From NCBI GenBank assembly GCA_949840855.1, contig CATKYP010000046.1, forward strand, positions 1 to 6,694: a stretch of 6,694 nt of DNA, read 5' to 3'. The notes under the pieces are model-generated. The model had not been told where the DNA came from, searched no databases, and worked only from the letters and a program-made list of their open reading frames with translations. The stretch's first letter is position 1, and the number at the start of each line of letters is the position of its first letter. This document shows, piece by piece, positions 4,886 through 6,694 of the stretch. Source of the DNA: an uncultured Bacilli bacterium. Lineage in GTDB: Bacteria > Bacillota_I > Bacilli_A > RF39 > UBA660. Both the position numbers and the translations under genes were made by a program.

Positions 4886-6604
4886 ATGACAGAAAGTCAA
4901 AATAATAATGAACTAAAAATTATAAAAGCAAGAGTAGAGCAGGATAAGTATGCTGCTGTGGAGTTAAAGATAATAAAAGCTAATGGTACAACAGTTTTAA
5001 AAGATTTATATATAGAAAAGGAATTGGAAAATGGTTCCTTATTTGTTGCTAGTGATAATGTACTTGTTACATTACATAGAACATTAAAACCAGGAATGGT
5101 TCCTAATTTTGAGCTTATTACAAAGAGTGGAGAAATTATGCTTCAACCACTATATAAAGAAATAAGACCTATTGATAATAATATGCTTATTGCTATTAAA
5201 GCTGTTCCTGAAATGATAAGTGTTAAAAATAATCAAACTTTAAGAATGGATGCTAATAAGGTACAAGAAATAGCTCAAGATAGTAAAAATATAAAGGATC
5301 AAATGACTAGTACTATGAAAGGTGTAAACCCAACTTATCAAGGTGAGTTGAGCTTTCTATATGAAGATGCTTATGAAGAAGCAAGTTTATGTCGTATTGT
5401 AAAAGATGGTGAAAGAGATATTCTTCAAGTTGTTGCTGAAAAAGTTAGTTTTATAGCAACTGATGGTATTTATATGTATACTCATAGTAATATAGTACCA
5501 GATCTTACTAAAAGTGAAAAAATTGACAATGGTGTAGTAGAAAATAATGCTACTACAAATATTGATATTAATAGTAATAATGTTTATTCTCAAAAGATAG
5601 ATGATGATATAACAAAAGCGAATGAAGTAGTTAATAAGCCTTCTATTGTTAATAATGAGTCTTCTGTTGTTTCTAGTAATATAAATAGTGTATCTAACAG
5701 TAATACAATACATAATCCTACTATTAATAATACTGTTGGTTCTGAATTTAGTACTCCTGTTTCTGCTGTTTCTAATTTAAATGTGGCAACTACTTCTACT
5801 ATGATGCCTACGTCTTTACCAGAAATAGAAGATAAATCTAATATTTTGGAAGGTGTAAAGAAAGAAGAATCTACAATAGAAACTAGTGAATTTAAAAATT
5901 CATCTTCATTGGATTCAACTTTAGTTCATAGTGCTAATATAGATAGAGTGGAACTACCAAAAGAAAAGGAAATAACTAAAGAAGTTGAGGATAAAGTAAG
6001 TAATATAGATGATAATGATAATATAGTTTATTCTAAAAGTTTATTTGATTTAGAGGGGTCTAAGGATGATAATTTAATTGAGCAATCAATTTCTTCTGAT
6101 ATTCCAAGTGTTGATTCTCATATATTTGATGATTTCTTTGGAATTAGCGATAGTGATGATTCTAGTAGCAGTGATACTATCTATAATAGTAATGATGATC
6201 GTTATGAGCAATTAAGTGATATGATTTCTAGAGTTATTAGTAAAGATAAGACTGAGAAAGCTAGAATTAGAAATTATGAAGAAAAAATAAAAGATTTAGA
6301 AACTAAAATTAGTAAAGTTACAGCTGAAGTAGAATCTAAAACTAAAAAGGTTAATATTTTAATAAATCAAAATCGTCAATTAGGGGATGATAATAGGGCT
6401 CTTAAAAATAGGGTTAATGGCCTTGAAAGTAAAACTTCTAGATTAGAAGAAGAAAATAGAAAGTATCTATCAGAGAATGAAAAATTAAAAGCTGAGGCTA
6501 AGAGTAGAGAAAATAAACTTTCTGCAATGATTTCTTCTGTATCAGAATTACTTGGAAGTTATCGTGATGTGGATAGTAGTTATACTAAGAGAAAAGCTGC
6601 ATAA
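4886..6604 (+). CDS. Unrecognised protein: beta-rich N-terminal region, disordered linker, C-terminal coiled coil
   Basis: Not recognised. The 572-aa protein has no signal peptide or membrane helix, so it is probably cytoplasmic. Residues 8-110 look beta-rich; ITKSGEIMLQPLYKEIRPID (78-97) loosely resembles a WG-type repeat. A second folded piece follows (about 152-205; Tyr, Glu and one Cys, 169). From about 206 to 435 the chain is Ser/Asn/Thr/Asp-rich, acidic and low complexity, and should be disordered. It contains two hydrophobic islands, SLFDLEGS (385-392) and IFDDFFGIS (413-421). Residues about 438-556 are a charged Lys/Glu/Leu coiled coil, ending in a basic tail. The design suggests a scaffold or cytoskeleton-like adaptor, but that is inference from shape alone. 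It has its own promoter and terminator, so it is a single-gene unit. Start 4886 is chosen for its ribosome binding site. Confidence 0.8.
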   Translation: MTESQNNNELKIIKARVEQDKYAAVELKIIKANGTTVLKDLYIEKELENGSLFVASDNVLVTLHRTLKPGMVPNFELITKSGEIMLQPLYKEIRPIDNNMLIAIKAVPEMISVKNNQTLRMDANKVQEIAQDSKNIKDQMTSTMKGVNPTYQGELSFLYEDAYEEASLCRIVKDGERDILQVVAEKVSFIATDGIYMYTHSNIVPDLTKSEKIDNGVVENNATTNIDINSNNVYSQKIDDDITKANEVVNKPSIVNNESSVVSSNINSVSNSNTIHNPTINNTVGSEFSTPVSAVSNLNVATTSTMMPTSLPEIEDKSNILEGVKKEESTIETSEFKNSSSLDSTLVHSANIDRVELPKEKEITKEVEDKVSNIDDNDNIVYSKSLFDLEGSKDDNLIEQSISSDIPSVDSHIFDDFFGISDSDDSSSSDTIYNSNDDRYEQLSDMISRVISKDKTEKARIRNYEEKIKDLETKISKVTAEVESKTKKVNILINQNRQLGDDNRALKNRVNGLESKTSRLEEENRKYLSENEKLKAEAKSRENKLSAMISSVSELLGSYRDVDSSYTKRKAA

Positions 6605-6630
6605 TAATATAGTTTTTCTGTTTAAAAGAG

Positions 6631-6659
6631 CAATTTCTAAAGAAGAGATTGTTTTTTTT
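6631..6659 (+). terminator. Intrinsic terminator of the coiled-coil protein gene
   Basis: CAATTTCT (6631-6638) pairs with AGAGATTG (6644-6651), one T-G wobble, around a 5-nt loop, followed by eight T (6652-6659). It lies 26 bp after the stop codon. The remaining 35 bases to the window end show no gene. Confidence 0.8.
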
Positions 6660-6694
6660 CATTGTTTTTTAGTAAATGTTAATGTAATATAAAT

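Noticed and set aside
5387..5713. Open reading frame on the minus strand inside the coiled-coil protein gene
   Set aside because: Antisense to the Asn/Asp-rich linker; its Ile/Asn/Tyr-rich translation is a by-product of AAT/ATT-rich codons and no start signal is present.
6663..6690. TTGTTT-N16-TAATAT as a promoter for a gene beyond the window
   Set aside because: Weak match in AT-rich DNA directly after a terminator, and the gene it would serve is not in view.

Overview
The window is very AT-rich (roughly 70-75% A+T by eye), densely coded and bacterial. It most resembles a low-GC Gram-positive (Bacillota, Bacilli or Clostridia-like, possibly an uncultured gut lineage). Support comes from strong AGGAGG-type ribosome binding sites, a PrsA-type foldase, a CmpB-family (PF06541) membrane protein and two tiny YjcZ-like transmembrane proteins of the kind found in spore formers. 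Tryptophan is encoded by TGG and all genes end in TAA or TAG, so nothing suggests the Mycoplasma-type code. No rRNA, tRNA, CRISPR array, insertion sequence or phage gene was found.

Layout: (1) 97-1527 (+) is a long ThyX-like flavin-dependent thymidylate synthase made of two ThyX-type halves. It is separated by a compact bidirectional terminator from (2) prsA (1550-2578, -), a membrane-anchored parvulin foldase. (3) A divergent intergenic region of about 150 bp carries a vegetative promoter for prsA and, facing the other way, a candidate sporulation (sigma-K/E-like) promoter. The latter is followed by two tandem tiny membrane proteins (27 aa, too short for routine gene calling, and 49 aa) and a strong terminator. 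(4) A CmpB-family membrane protein (3052-3549, +) converges on and overlaps by 8 bp (5) a minus-strand two-gene unit: an unrecognised single-pass membrane protein (3949-4701) followed by a HIT-family nucleotide hydrolase (3542-3937). (6) A second divergent region (4702-4885) holds promoters for both sides and two inverted repeats. (7) A 572-aa unrecognised protein (4886-6604, +) has a beta-rich N-terminal region, a long disordered acidic Ser/Asn/Asp linker and a C-terminal coiled coil, and ends at an intrinsic terminator.

The genes do not form one obvious pathway. This looks like a housekeeping chromosomal stretch: dTMP synthesis, secreted protein folding, nucleotide hydrolysis, envelope proteins and a small spore-associated pair. 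As I recall, hit and prsA also lie in one neighbourhood in Bacillus subtilis, which fits the Bacillota reading. The parts that deserve a second look are the complementary decay of the two ThyX halves, the tiny spore-like genes with their palindrome-embedded promoter, and the unknown coiled-coil protein. I see no convincing new defence or mobile system.
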